NCBI GenBank assembly: GCA_963971285.1
Contig: OZ020247.1
Coordinates: 8,452,614-8,516,613, forward strand
Direction: 5' to 3'
Length of the DNA: 64,000 bases
From: Astropecten irregularis
Taxonomy: Eukaryota; Echinodermata; Asteroidea; Paxillosida; Astropectinidae
Shown: positions 32,341 through 45,054 of the stretch, one piece after another
Position numbering within the stretch: position 1 is the first letter of the stretch
How the letters are laid out: every line of letters starts with the position of its first letter
The notes under the pieces: generated by a model
What the model was told of the DNA's origin: nothing
Seen by the model: the letters and a program-made list of their open reading frames with translations, nothing else
The model's database searches: none
Position numbers and translations under genes: made by a program

Positions 32341-34434
32341 TGGCATCTCTTAAAGACTTGCTGGGGTTCCTTGACATCCGCACGGTTCTGCTCTGTGCGT
32401 TTATCCTCCTGGCTCTTCGCTGGTTCTTGGGCCGGCCGAAGAACCTCCCACCAGGCCCGTGGGGATTACCCATCATCGGGTCCGTTCTGGCCGTCGCACG
32501 GGGGTGTGGCGAGGCGTAGAGCCGCACGAACTCTTTATGAAGTACGCTGACAAGTACGGGCCGGTGTTTCATCTGAAGATCCTGAACAAGTCAGCGGTGG
32601 TGCTGACTGACTACTCCCTGGTGAAGGAAGCATTTCAGCACCCTCAACTGGCTGACAGACCTAAATTTGTGTTAGCTGATATCTTGCAGAGTGAAGGTAA
32701 GATGTAGTACAAAATATACATACATATTAAAATTGCTTACTGTGATTTGGTGTATAATTAATCTTTCATGGTCATTTGCAAACTTGCCAGGGTATAATTA
32801 AGTGTATCCTTTCGGTTAAAGGTACTATCATAATAATATTTGGTAGCATATACCAAAACAGAAATTTTCACGGATTTACCTATAACTTACAGGGTATAAA
32901 GATGGTGATGGTAGAAACATACCGTTAAATTTTGTTCTGTCTGAAATGCTGCATTTATCCTTAAAACAGTGAAACCAATGACCAAAACACAATTTTGAAC
33001 TTTTAAAGATACAGAAATAACGGAGAAAAATAAATAGAAATACTGTTGGCATCCACTGGTTTCTGAAAGAGTGGTTACAGTATGGGACTGACAATTTCAC
33101 AGGTGACTGTTGTTGTATCGTCCTTAAATTTTTGGCCCATGAATCTGCATTTCTTTGACAAAAAACCAAAGTGTGATATTTAAGGAAAAACGTTTCGATC
33201 AGTAATGGTCATGCCCCTCCCCATGCATAAAAATACCGCAGTTACAGGCTCGATTAATGATTTCTTCGGTTTTTAAACCAACAGGAGTAATATCTCTCTC
33301 CGGGGAACCTTGGATTGAGGTCCGTCGGTTTTGCCTCACCGTCCTCCGAGGATTCGGCGTCGGTAAATCAGTCTTTGCTGAACAGATCGGAACCGAAGCT
33401 GAGGAGCTGATGAAGATGATGTCTGCTCACAACGGGAAGCCCTTCAATCCAAAAGCACTGTTAGGCAACGCCGTGTCCAACGTCATTTGCGCCGTCGTCC
33501 TAGGAAAGCGCTACGAGTACACCGATGAGGAATTCAACAGCCTTCTCAGAGCTCTAGGGCGTAATGTCAAATTGCTATAGGTGCTGGCGGAGTAATTGGT
33601 TTATTCCCTGTCCTGCGCCATTTACCGTTCATGTCTTTCAAAGAATTGACCGCTAACGTTCATGAGTTGCGAGATTTCGCGGCCAACATTATCAAAGGCC
33701 ACCGTGCTTCATTCGATCCAGACAATCTGAAAGATTTCACCGATACCTACTTGATGGAAATCCGTAAGAATGAGGGGAAAAAGAAAGAGGAGGTAAAATA
33801 CGGCCACCTCACCGAAGACCGTTTCATCGGTACCCTACTTAACCTGTTTGCAGCTGGTTCTGAGACGACGGCCACTACACTGCAATGGTGCCTCCTGTAC
33901 ATGATCGTCTACCCGGACATTCAGAAGAGAGTTCAGGACGAGATTGATGAGGTGGTGGGTCGCAACCGTCTGCCGAGAATGACCGACAAGCCGGAGCTGA
34001 ACTTCACCCGAGCGGTCATCTGGGAGGTGCAACGATTAGCCATGATTACCCCTTTCGCCATACACCTTGCCGCTGCAGATACCAAGCTCTGCGGTTTCGT
34101 GATACCTAAAGGAACCCTGGTTGTTGCCAACTTGTGGGCCGTCGCACGAGACCCCAAAGTATGGTCAGACCCAGATCAGTTCAAGCCTGAGAGATTCCTG
34201 AACGACAAGGGCGAGGCAGTTCAGGCAGACGAGTTGATACCGTTCAGCACTGGTCGTCGCAGCTGCCTCGGTGAGCACCTTGCTAAGATGGAGCTGTTTA
34301 TCTTCTTCAGCTACTTCATGCACCAGTTTACCTTCAAGAAGCCGGACAACACCCCACCACCGACTCTGAAGGGAAAGGGTGGATTAACCTACTCGCCAGC
34401 AGTTTTCGACATTTGTGCCACTAAACGTGACTAG
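32341..34434 (+). pseudogene. CYP2-clan P450 pseudogene (gene B), two frameshifts
   Basis: It aligns with its neighbours over both exons (32341-32696 and 33285-34434). A G-run at about 32500 has five G where intact copies have six, which shifts the frame in exon 1. Near 33578, two extra bases create an in-frame TAG after the codons for NVKLL. The region after the K-helix is also one codon short, with the usual PH pair reduced. Downstream the frame is open, with I-helix AAGSETTATT, EVQR and heme loop FSTGRRSCLGEHLAK intact. The splice donor (GAAG|GTAAG) and acceptor (AACAG) look usable. A family-1 MITE sits in the intron. Either mutation alone would abolish a full protein; two sequencing errors in one copy are possible but less likely. 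Confidence 0.85.
32818..33183. mobile_element. TTAA-type MITE (family 1) in the intron of pseudogene B
   Basis: It is present in reverse orientation: 'TTAAAGGTACTATCATAATA' at one end and 'ACCAAAGTGTGATATTTAA' at the other. It accounts for almost all of the extra ~350 bases that separate genes B and C compared with C-D and D-E. Confidence 0.75.
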
Positions 34435-34642
34435 TTTTCTGCAGTTTATTTCTTGGAGCGACTAACGGCGGGACCGATGTTAAATTCATCCGTTACGTGA
34501 TAAAAGAGATCTTGAAAAAAAAAAGTTCTTTGTATTATGCATTTACATTAATGAACATATTACAATCACACATCAAAATGGCAAGCCTTTGAAGTAATAG
34601 CCACCGCAGTGTAGATGTTTTCAATTTCTTTGTGAAATAGCC

Positions 34643-34888
34643 TGGGCCCAATTCCATAGCCCTGCTTAGCACAAAAATTGGCTAACCATGAATTTTCTGT
34701 CTTAATTAAAACAGGATTAACAACCAAATTTCCATGTGCTGTGTATCACTCTTGTGATTTCTCTTTGGCTGTTGTTCACTGACCATGAATATCAAATGGG
34801 ATTTTTTAATGGTAGTTCGTTTTATTGGGAAAGACATTTTTGTGCTAAGCAAATTTTTGTGCTTGGCAACTCTATGAAATTGGCCCGT
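34643..34888. mobile_element. TGGGCCA MITE (family 2) in the P450 spacer
   Basis: The ends 'TGGGCCCAATTCCATAGC' and 'CTCTATGAAATTGGCCC' are inverted. The copies at 38755 and 42869 occupy the same relative position, so this insertion predates the array. Confidence 0.75.
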
Positions 34889-35929
34889 GGAGGGCACATT
34901 TTGCTCTGTGCATGCTAGCTTGTACAGACTTGCATTCTTTCAAGGTGTTGCATGTGCATAATTATGTAGTTGATGTAGTCTGTGAAGAAATACTGTATAT
35001 ATAATATGAATGAAAAATGTAGTGAACCTTTAGAAATGTTCATTGTCATGTATTGCATATTGATTATGCCATGTATTGTGAGAACGATAACAATTAAGTG
35101 TAAGTGCTGCAAACTGCAAATATAAAAAGCTTATAGACTAGATGTGGCTAAAATACTATGTACTGGAAAAAGAAAAACTGAGAGGTCAAACTAATGTCCA
35201 TTCAAAATTATGTCAAGATTGTAATGAAAACAAACCCATAGAATTACGTTTATAGAATCCGGTGTTGCTGACGTTTTAAATCAAAAGCAATATTCAAATT
35301 ATACTGTATCTTAAAATTTAATGTTTCAAACCTAGCAAGTTTCAGTCCTGCATGCTTTGATATGATGTCTTACAATTCTGTTAGTGAACTATAATGCTAT
35401 TTTCTTTTGATTTTAGTCAGATTTCAACTAGCCTGTGTCAAATGTAAAATGTAAAATGGTTGATCATTATGCCTGCTTTGTGTTTTTTGTATAGTTTAAT
35501 CTGTCGATTTCAAGGTATAACCTATATTGCAGTAAATTATCAGGATATAAGTCGATTTTGTATATAGGTTTAGTACGTCGTCTTAAAAAGGCAAGTCAGA
35601 ATAATTATGTTGACTTGTAACTTTCACTGAGTCGTCTCGTTCAGATTAACCATCAGGACAACTTACATTACCCTTTTTCACTACAAACTAAATCCACTTG
35701 GCGAAATACATTATCGTCGAATGGCACTCCATGAGCTCCGTATAGGATGATTTCAAAAGTGCATTAATCATTATTTCATATCTCTCGCGACTGACTTATA
35801 AACCTGCATTGCCTTCTGTAAGGTTAGAGATCATGTTTCAAAGCTTTTAAAAATGAAAATATTCACAGTTTTGATTTCAACATTCACATAATGTGAGTGG
35901 TTTTAAAGGCTTATGGCTGCCCAAAGAAA

Positions 35930-36065
35930 ATCATTGACAATTAGGGACACCACCAACATAACATGCTGGATAGCTCTAATGGTATAAGAGCGCCGGCACG
36001 GTATTTTGGAGGTCGCTGGTTCGAATCCCGCTCCCAGTCAATTTTTCTTTGTTCACTTTTCAATG
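35930..36065 (+). repeat. SINE-like repeat in the P450 spacer (B-C)
   Basis: The leader 'TTAGGGACACCACCAACATA' runs into 'TAGCTCTAATGGTATAAGAG', 'GCCGGCACGGTATTTTGGAG' and B box GGTTCGAATCC, then 'TTTTTCTTTGTTCACTTTTC'. Identical positions in the next two spacers show duplication in place. Confidence 0.75.
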
Positions 36066-36626
36066 ACTTCAAATTCGGTCAATTTCCCTTAAAGTTATTT
36101 TATGATTATTTGTCATAATTTCCTGAATAAAGAAAAATCAATTTGACAAGTATAAAATCTAATTTGAGCTTGTAGAGATTAATTTGTCAACCCCCCCCCC
36201 CCTCCCACAAAAACAAACAAATAAACAAACAAACAACAAGCAATGAAAGTTTTCTCCAATAAAAAAAAACCCACTTTAACATCTGAATGCGGACGGCCGG
36301 CAGGTCAGCCGGACAGAAATGGGTATTACATTAGATATAGAAAATGATTTTTGCCTATTATATATATACTTCGCGAATTATTTACTGCATTTTTTTACAA
36401 TGAGTTGCACTTCTTTCAATTTTGTTGTGAAACTGTGTCCCGCGGCATGTACTCGACCCGGTTGATAAAGATATGATTTGCCTATGAATAGACAAGCGGA
36501 GTCAAGGTTAGGGGTTATCTTTTCAGCATTAGTTTGTAGGTGTTATTTTCAGCCGTGTATACAGGGGGCACACACATTTTAAACCAGGTACGTATATACT
36601 CGTTGGTGGTATGTGCATTATTCCAG

Positions 36627-36711
36627 ATTGGTTGGTCCCATGAGAGCAGTATCCAGCGTTCTTTACGTGGGGCCTCTGTGACATTGAGTGACTGTAACAA
36701 AACCTTATAAA
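36627..36711 (+). promoter_or_regulatory. Likely core promoter of P450 gene C
   Basis: An inverted CCAAT (GATTGG at 36627) lies about 80 bases before CTTATAAACT, whose TATAAA starts at 36706, 108 bases before the ATG. The same pair is found before genes D (TATAAA at 40826), E (44946) and F (49573) at distances of 108-110 bases. The 'ATTGAGTGACTGTAACAAAA' block between them is conserved. Transcription start is inferred, not shown. Confidence 0.55.
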
Positions 36712-36813
36712 CTTGTTATAGCTTGTTGGCTACAGGTATATGGCCTATTACAGACTATAATATCCATCAAAAAAGTTGATTGATTCATAAGTTTCAACGT
36801 CCAAACTCGGAGA

Positions 36814-38546
36814 ATGGCAGCTCTTCAGGAATTACTGGGGTTGCTTGACATTCGCACGGTTCTGCTCTGTGCGTTTGTCCTCCTGGCTCTTCGCTGGTTC
36901 TTGGGCCGGCCGAAGAACCTCCCACCAGGCCCGTGGGGATTACCGATCATCGGGTCCGTTCTGGCCGTCGCACAGGGGGTGTGGCGAGGCGTAGAACCGC
37001 ACGAACTCTTTATGAAGTATGCTGCTAAGTACGGGCCGGTGTTTCATCTGAAGATTCTGAATAAGTCAGCGGTGGTGCTGAATGACTACTCCGCGGTGAA
37101 GGAAGCGTTTCAACATCCTCAACTGGTGGACAGACCTAGATTGTTGTTTTCCGATGTCCTGCAGAGTGACGGTAAGGCCTAATACAATATGCATATTATT
37201 AGGCCTAGACATTTACGATTCGGCGTATATAATCAACAATTCATTGCAATTTGCAAACTTGCAATGGTAATTAAGTAGATCGCTTTGGTTATAAGCAAAA
37301 ACGTTTTGATAAGTATTGACCATGTCCCTCCCCATGACAGTACCGCACTGAGTTAAAAGCTCGATTAATGATTTCTCCGGTTTTCAATCACACAGGAGTA
37401 GCGACGCTCTCCGGGGAACCTTGGATTGAGCTCCGTCGGTTTTGCCTCACCGTCCTCCGAGGATTCGGCGTCGGTAAATCAGTCTTTGCTGAACAAATCG
37501 GAACCGAAGCTGAGGACCTGATAAAGATGATGTCTGCTCACAATGGGAAGCCATTCAACCCAAAATCACTGTTGGGCAACGCGGTGTCCAATGTCATTTG
37601 CGCCGTCGTCATAGGAAAGCGCTACGAATATACCGATGAGGAATTCAACAGCCTTCTCAGAGCTCTAGGGCGTAATGTAAAATTGCTTGGTGCTGGCGGG
37701 GCTATCAATATATTCCCTTTTCTGCGCTATTTGCCATTCGTGCCAACCAAAGAATTGTTCGCTAACTTTGATGAGTTGCGAGATTTTGCGGCCAACATTA
37801 TCAAAAGGCACCGTGCTTCGTTCGACGCAGACAACCTGAAAGATTTTACTGATACCTACTTGATGGAAATCCTGAAGAATATGGGAAAAAATAAAGAGGA
37901 GGTAAAATACAGTCATCTCACCGAAGACCACTTCCTTGCTACCATAATAAACATGTTTGCAGCTGGTTCAGAGACTACGGCCACGACACTGCAGTGGTGC
38001 CTCCTGTACATGATAGTCTTCCCGGACATTCAGAAGAGAGTTCAAGACGAGATTGATAGGGTGGTAGGTCGCAACCGTCTGCCGAGAATGACCGACAAGC
38101 CGGAGCTGAACTTCACCCGAGCGGTCATCTGGGAGGTGCAACGATTAGCTATGCTTGCCCCTTTGGCTCTCCCACACGTTGCCGCCTCAGAAACCAAGTT
38201 CCGTGGTTTCGTGATACCAAAAGGAACCCTGGTTGTTGCCAACTTGTGGGCCGTTGCACGAGACCCCAAAGTATGGTCAGACCCAGACCAGTTCAAGCCT
38301 GAGAGGTTCCTGAACGACAAGGGCGAGGCAGTTCAGGCAGACGAGTTGATACCGTTCAGCACTGGTCGTCGCAGCTGCATCGGTGAGCACCTTGCTAAGA
38401 TGGAGCTGTTTATCTTCTTCAGCTACTTCTTGCATCAGTTTACCTTCAAGAAGCCGGACAACTCTCCACCACCGACTCTGAAGGGAAAAGGTGGATTTAC
38501 CTACTCGCCAGCAGTTTTCGACATTTGTGCCACTAAACGTGACTAG
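36814..38546 (+). CDS. CYP2-clan cytochrome P450 (gene C), two exons, 502 residues
   Basis: Exons 36814-37171 and 37396-38546 join at a phase-1 intron (GACG|GTAAGG; CACACAG|GAG). There is a signal-anchor at about residues 10-30, hinge NLPPGPWGLPIIGS, I-helix FAAGSETTATT, K-helix EVQR, FKPERF, and heme loop FSTGRRSCIGEHLAK with Cys447 as ligand. The SRS-5 region reads APLALPHVAASETKF. It is predicted to be an ER-bound mono-oxygenase working with P450 reductase. It is the second copy in the tandem array and differs from gene D in only a handful of codons. The promoter carries a TATA-like box 108 bases upstream. The start codon sits in CGGAGAATGG, shared with the neighbours. The exact CYP subfamily is not assigned. 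Confidence 0.95.
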
Positions 38547-40933
38547 TTTTCTGCAGTTTATTACTTGGAGCGACTAACGGCGGGACCGATGTAAAATTCA
38601 TCCGTTACGTGATAAAAGAGATCTTGAAAAAAAAAAGTTCTTTGTATTATGCATTTACATTAATGAACATATTACAATCACACATCAAAATGGCAAGCCT
38701 TTGAAGTAATAGCCACCGCAGTGTAGATGTTTTCAATTTCTTTGTGAAATAGCCTGGGCCCAATTTCATAGCCCTGCTTAGCACAAAAATTGGCTAACCA
38801 TGAATTTTCTGTCTTAATTAAAACAGGATTAACAACCAAATTTCCATGTGCTGTGTATCACTCTTGTGATTTCTCTTTGGCTGTTGTTCACTGACCATGA
38901 ATATCAAATGGGATTTTTTAATGGTAGTTCGTTTTATTGGGAAAGACATTTTTGTGCTAAGCAAATTTTTGTGCTTGGCAACTCTATGAAATTGGCCCGT
39001 GGAGGGCACATTTTGCTCTGTGCATGCTAGCTTGTACAGACTTGCATTCTTTCAAGGTGTTGCATGTGCATAATTATGTAGTTGATGTAGTCTGTGAAGA
39101 AATACTGTATATATAATATGAATGAAAAATGTAGTGAACCTTTAGAAATGTTCATTGTCATGTATTGCATATTGATTATGCCATGTATTGTGAGAACGAT
39201 AAAAATTAAGTGTAAGTGCTGCAAACTGCAAATATAAAAAGCTTATAGACTAGATGTGGCTAAAATACTATGTACTGGAAAAAGAAAAACTGAGAGGTCA
39301 AACTAATGTCCATTCAAAATTATGTCAAGATTGTAATGAAAACAAACCCATAGAATTACGTTTATACCATCCGGTGTTGCTGACGTTTTAAATCAAAAGG
39401 AATATTCAAATTATACTGTATCTTAAAATTTAATGTTTCAAACTTAGCAAGTTTCAGTCCTGCATGCTTTGATATGATGTCTTACAATTCTTTTAATGAA
39501 CTATATGCTATTTTCTTTTGATTTTAGTCAGATTTCATGTAGCCTGTGTCAAATGTAAAATGTAAAATGGTTGATCATTATGCCTGCTTTGTGTTTTTTG
39601 TATAGTTTAATCTGTCGATTTCAAGGTATAACCTATATTGCAGTAAATTATCAGGATATAAGTCGATTTTGTATATAGGTTTAGTACGTCGTCTTAAAAA
39701 GGCAAGTCAGAATAATTATGTTGACTTGTAACTTTCACTGAGTCGTCTCGTTCAGATTAACCATCAGGACAACTTACATTACCCTTTTTCACTACAAACT
39801 AAATCCACTTGGCGAAATACATTATCGTCGAATGGCACTCCATGAGCTCCGTATAGGATGATTTCAAAAGTGCATTAATCATTATTTCATATCTCTCGCG
39901 AATGACTTATAAACCTGCATTGCCTTCTTTAAGGTTAGAGATCATGTTTCAAAGCTTTTAAAAATGAAAATATTCACAGTTTTGATTTCAACATTCACAT
40001 AATGTGAGTGGTTTTAAAGGCTTATGGCTGCCCAAAGAAAATCATTGACAATTAGGGACACCACCAACATAACATGCTGGATAGCTCTAATGGTATAAGA
40101 GCGCCGGCACGGTATTTTGGAGGTCGCTGGTTCGAATCCCGCTCCCAGTCAATTTTTCTTTGTTCACTTTTCAATGACTTCAAATTCGGTCAATTTCCCT
40201 TAAAGTTATTTTATGATTATTTGTCATAATTTCCTGAATAAAGAAAAATCAATTTGACAAGTATAAAATCTAATTTGAGCTTGTAGAGATTAATTTGTCA
40301 ACCCCCCCCCCCTCCCACAAAAACAAACAAATAAACAAACAAACAACAAGCAATGAAAGTTTTCTCCAATAAAAAAAACCCCACTTTAACATCTGAATGC
40401 GGACGGCCGGCAGGTCAGCCGGACAGAAATGGGTATTACATTAGATATACAAAATGAATTTTGCCTATTACATACTTCGCGAATTATTTACTGCATTTTT
40501 TTTACAATGAGTTGCACCTCTTTCAATTTTGTTGTGAAACTGTGTCCCGCGGCATGTACTCGACCCGGTTGATAAAGATATGATTTGCCTATGAATAGAC
40601 AAGCAAAGTCACTGCAGTTTGTTCAAGGTTAGGGGTTATCTTTTCAGCATTAGTTTGTAGGTGTTATTTTCAGCCGTGTATACAGGGGGCACACACATTT
40701 TAAACCAGGTACGTATATACTCGTTGGTGGTATGTGCATTATTCCAGATTGGTTGGTCCCATGAGAGCGGTTCCAGCATTCTTTACGTGGGGCCTCTGTG
40801 ACATTGAGTGACTGTAACAAAACCTTATAAACTTGTTATAGCTTGTTGGCTACAGGTATATGGCCTACTACAGACTATAATATCCATCAAAAAAGTTGAT
40901 TGATTCATAAGTTTCAACGTCCAAACTCGGAGA
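38547..40933. other. Spacer of the 4.12-kb P450 tandem array (C to D)
   Basis: It is a near copy of the previous spacer, with a few substitutions and short length changes in the C-run. It contains the family-2 MITE at 38755-39000, the GTACGGAGCTC-type fragment at about 39690-39860, the SINE at 40045-40180 and the promoter with TATAAA at 40826. No gene was seen. Confidence 0.8.
40826..40831 (+). promoter_or_regulatory. TATA-like box of P450 gene D
   Basis: TATAAA within AACCTTATAAACTTG, 108 bases before the ATG, in the same context as in genes C, E and F. Confidence 0.5.
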
Positions 40934-42660
40934 ATGACAGCTCTTCAGGACTTACTGGGGTTGCTTGACATTCGCACGGTTCTGCTCTGTGCGTTTGTCC
41001 TCCTGGCTCTTCGCTGGTTCTTGGGCCGGCCGAAGAACCTCCCACCAGGCCCGTGGGGATTACCGATCATCGGGTCCGTTCTGGCCGTCGCAAGGGGGGT
41101 GTGGCGAGGCGTAGAACCGCACGAACTCTTTATGAAGTATGCTGCTAAGTACGGGCCGGTGTTTCATCTGAAGATTCTGAATAAGTCAGCGGTGGTGCTG
41201 AATGACTACTCCGCGGTGAAGGAAGCGTTTCAACATCCTCAACTGGTTGACAGACCTAGATTGTTGTTTTCCGATGTCCTGCAGAGTGACGGTAAGGCCT
41301 AATACAATATGCATATTATTAGACGTTTACGATTCGGCGTATATAATCAACAATTCATGGCAATTTGCAAACTTGCAATGGTAATTAAGTAGATCGCTTT
41401 GGTTATAAGCAAAAACGTTTTGATAAGTATTGACCATGTCCCTCCCCATGACAGTACCGCACTGAGTTAAAAGCTCGATTAATGATTTCTCCGGTTTTCA
41501 ATCACACAGGAGTAGCGACGCTCTCCGGGGAACCTTGGATTGAGCTCCGTCGGTTTTGCCTCACCGTCCTCCGAGGATTCGGCGTCGGTAAATCAGTCTT
41601 TGCGGAACAAATCGGAACCGAAGCTGAGGACCTGATAAAGATGATGTCTGCTCACAATGGGAAGCCATTCAACCCAAAATCACTGTTGGGCAACGCCGTG
41701 TCCAATGTCATTTGCGCCGTCGTCATAGGAAAGCGCTACGAATACACCGATGAGGAATTCAACAGCCTTCTCAGAGCTCTAGGGCGTAATGTCAAATTGC
41801 TTGGTGCTGGCGGGGCTATCAATATATTCCCTTTTCTGCGCTATTTGCCATTCGTGCCAACCAAAGAATTGTTCGCTAACTTTGATGAGTTGCGAGATTT
41901 TGCGGCCAACATTATCAAAAGGCACCGTGCTTCGTTCGACGCAGACAACCTGAAAGATTTTACTGATACCTACTTGATGGAAATCCTGAAGAATATGGGA
42001 AAAAATAAAGAGGAGGTAAAATACAGTCATCTCACGGAAGACCACTTCCTTGCTACCATAATAAACATGTTTGCAGCTGGTTCAGAGACTACGGCCACGA
42101 CACTGCAGTGGTGCCTCCTGTACATAGTTGTCTACCCGGACATTCAGAAGAGAGTTCAAGACGAGATTGATAGGGTGGTAGGTCGCAACCGTCTGCCGAG
42201 AATGACCGACAAGCCGGAGCTGAACTTCACCCGAGCGGTCATCTGGGAGGTGCAACGATTAGCTATGCTTGCCCCTTTGGCTCTCCCACACGTTGCCGCT
42301 GCAGACACCAAGTTCCGTGGTTTCGTGATACCAAAAGGAACCCTGGTTGTTGCCAACTTGTGGGCCGTTGCACGAGACCCCAAAGTATGGTCAGACCCAG
42401 ACCAGTTCAAGCCTGAGAGGTTCCTGAACGACAAGGGCGAGGCAGTTCAGGCAGACGAGTTGATACCGTTCAGCACTGGTCGTCGCAGCTGCATCGGTGA
42501 GCACCTTGCTAAGATGGAGCTGTTTATCTTCTTCAGCTACTTCTTGCATCAGTTTACCTTCAAGAAGCCGGACAACTCTCCACCACCGACTCTGAAGGGA
42601 AAAGGTGGATTTACCTACTCGCCAGCAGTTTTCGACATTTGTGCCACTAAACGCGACTAG
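40934..42660 (+). CDS. CYP2-clan cytochrome P450 (gene D), two exons, 502 residues
   Basis: Exons are 40934-41291 and 41510-42660. All hallmark motifs are present: anchor, PPGPWG hinge, FAAGSETTATT, EVQR, FKPERF and FSTGRRSCIGEHLAK. It differs from gene C mainly at three spots: an MTALQD start, LLYIVVYPDIQ in place of MIVFPDIQ, and HVAAADTKF in place of HVAASETKF. The last two resemble gene F instead, which suggests conversion of a short tract. The AADTKF change lies near substrate recognition site 5, so substrate range may differ from gene C. Intron and promoter are almost identical to those of C. Confidence 0.95.
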
Positions 42661-45054
42661 TTAGCTGCAGTTTATTACTTGGAGCGACTAACGGCGGGAC
42701 CGATGTTAAATTCATCCGTTACGTGATAAAATAGATCTTGACAAAAACAAGTTCTTTGTATTATGCATTTACATTAATGAACATATTACAATCACACATC
42801 AAAATGGCAAGCCTTTGAAGTAATAGCCACCGCAGTGTAGATGTTTTCAATTTCTTTGTGAAATAGCCTGGGCCAAATTTCATAGCCCTGCTTAGCACAA
42901 AAATTGGCTAACCATGAATTTTCTGTCTTAATTAAAACAGGATTAACAACCAAATTTCCATGTGCTGTGTATCACTCTTGTGATTGCTCTTTGGCTGTTG
43001 TTCACTGACCATGAATATCAAATGAATGTTTTTAATGGTGGTTCGTTTTTATTGGGAAAGACATTTTTGTGCTAAGCAAATTTTTGTGCTTAGCAACTCT
43101 ATGAAATTGGCCCGTGGAGGGCACATTTTGCTCTGTGCATGCTAGCTTGTACAGACTTTCATTCTTTCAAGGTGTTGCATGTGCATAATTATGTAGTTGA
43201 TGTAGTCTGTGAAGAAATACTGTATTTATAATATGAATGAAAAATGTAGTGAACCTTTAGAAATGTTCATTGTCATGTATTGCATATTGATTATGCCATG
43301 TATTGTGAGAACGATAAAAATTAAGTGTAAGTGCTGCAAACTGCAAATATAAAAAGCTTATAGACTAGATGTGGCTAAAATACTATGTACTGGAAAAAGA
43401 AAAACTGAGAGGTCAAACTAATGTCCATTCAAAATTATGTCAAGATTGTAATGAAAACAAACCCATAGAATTACGTTTATACCATCCGGTGTTGCTGACG
43501 TTTTAAATCAAAAGCAATATTCAAATTATACTGTATCTTAAAATTTAATGTTTCAAACCTAGCAAGTTTCAGTCCTGCATGCTTTGATATGATGTCTTAC
43601 AATTCTGTTAGTGAACTATAATGCTATTTTCTTTTGATTTTAGTCAGATTTCAACTAGCCTGTGTCAAATGTAAAATGTAAAATGGTTGATCATTATGCC
43701 TGCTTTGTGTTTTTTGTATAGTTTAATCTGTCGATTTCAAGGTATAACCTATATTGCAGTAAATTATCAGGATATAAGTCGATTTTGTAAAGGTTTAGTA
43801 CGTCGTCTTAAAAAGGTAAGTCAGAATAATTATGTTGACTTGTAACTTTCACTGAGTCGTCTCGTTCAGATTAACCATCAGGACAACTTACATTACCCTT
43901 TTTCACTACAAACTAAATCCACTTGGCGAAATACATTATCGTCGAATGGCACTCCATGAGCTCCGTAGGATGATTTCAAAAGTGCATTAATCATTATTTC
44001 ATATCTCTCGCGACTGACTTATAAACCTGCATTGCCTTCTGTAAGGTTAGAGATCATGTTTCAAAGCTTTTAAAAATGAAAATATTCACAGTTTTGATTT
44101 CAACATTCACATAATGTGAGTGGTTTTAAAGGCTTATGGCTGCCCAAAGAAAATCATTGACAATTAGGGACACCACCAACATAACATGCTGGATAGCTCT
44201 AATGGTATAAGAGCGCCGGCACGGTATTTTGGAGGTCGCTGGTTCGAATCCCGCTCCCAGTCAATTTTTCTTTGTTCACTTTTCAATGACTTCAAATTCG
44301 GTCAATTTCCCTTAAAGTTATTTTATGATTATTTGTCATGATTTCCTGAATAAAGAAAAATCAATTTGACAAGTATAAAATCCAATTTGAGCTTGTAGAG
44401 ATTAATTTGTCAACCCCCCCCCCCTCCCACAAAAACAAACAAATAAACAAACAAACAACAAGCAATGAAAGTTTTCTCCAATAAAAAAAAACCCACTTTA
44501 ACATCTGAATGCGGACGGCCGGCAGGTCAGCCGGACAGAAATGGGTATTACATTAGATATACAAAATGATTTTTGCCTATTACATACTTCGCGAATTATT
44601 TACTACATTTTTTTTACAATGAGTTGCACTTCTTTCAATTTTGATGTGAAACTGTGTCCCGCGGCATGTACTCGACCCGGTTGATAAAGATGTGATTTGC
44701 CTATGAATAGACAAGCAAAGTCACTGCAGTTTGTTCAAGGTTAGGGGTTATCTTTTCAGCATTAGTTTTGTAGGTGTTATTTTCAGCCGTGTATACAGGG
44801 GGTACACACATTTTAAACCAGGTACGTACTCGTTGGTGGCATGTACAATAATTGTACATTATTCCAGATTGGTTGGTCCCAGAGAGCGGTATCCAGCATT
44901 CTTTACGTGGGGCCTCTGTGACATTGAGTGACTGTAACAAAACCTTATAAACTTGTTATAGCTTGTTGGCTGCAGGTATATGGCCTACTACAGACTATAA
45001 TATCCATCAAAAAAGGTTGATTGATTCATAGGTTTCAACGTCCAAACTCGGAGA
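42661..45054. other. Spacer of the 4.12-kb P450 tandem array (D to E)
   Basis: It is the third copy of the spacer, with the family-2 MITE at 42869-43113, the SINE at 44155-44296 and TATAAA at 44946. Its 3'-flank start (TTAGCTGCAG) is slightly diverged from the other two. No gene was seen. Confidence 0.8.
44946..44951 (+). promoter_or_regulatory. TATA-like box of P450 gene E
   Basis: TATAAA in AACCTTATAAACTTG, 109 bases before the ATG, with the inverted CCAAT (GATTGG) about 80 bases further upstream. Confidence 0.5.

Larger units (their letters stand above)
34435..36813. other. Spacer of the 4.12-kb P450 tandem array (B to C)
   Basis: It is nearly identical to 38547-40933 and 42661-45054. 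In order it holds a family-2 MITE (34643-34888), a fragment of the GTACGGAGCTC element (about 35570-35760), a SINE (35930-36065), a C-run followed by AAAC repeats (36190-36240), and the promoter of the next gene. No gene was seen. Confidence 0.8.
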
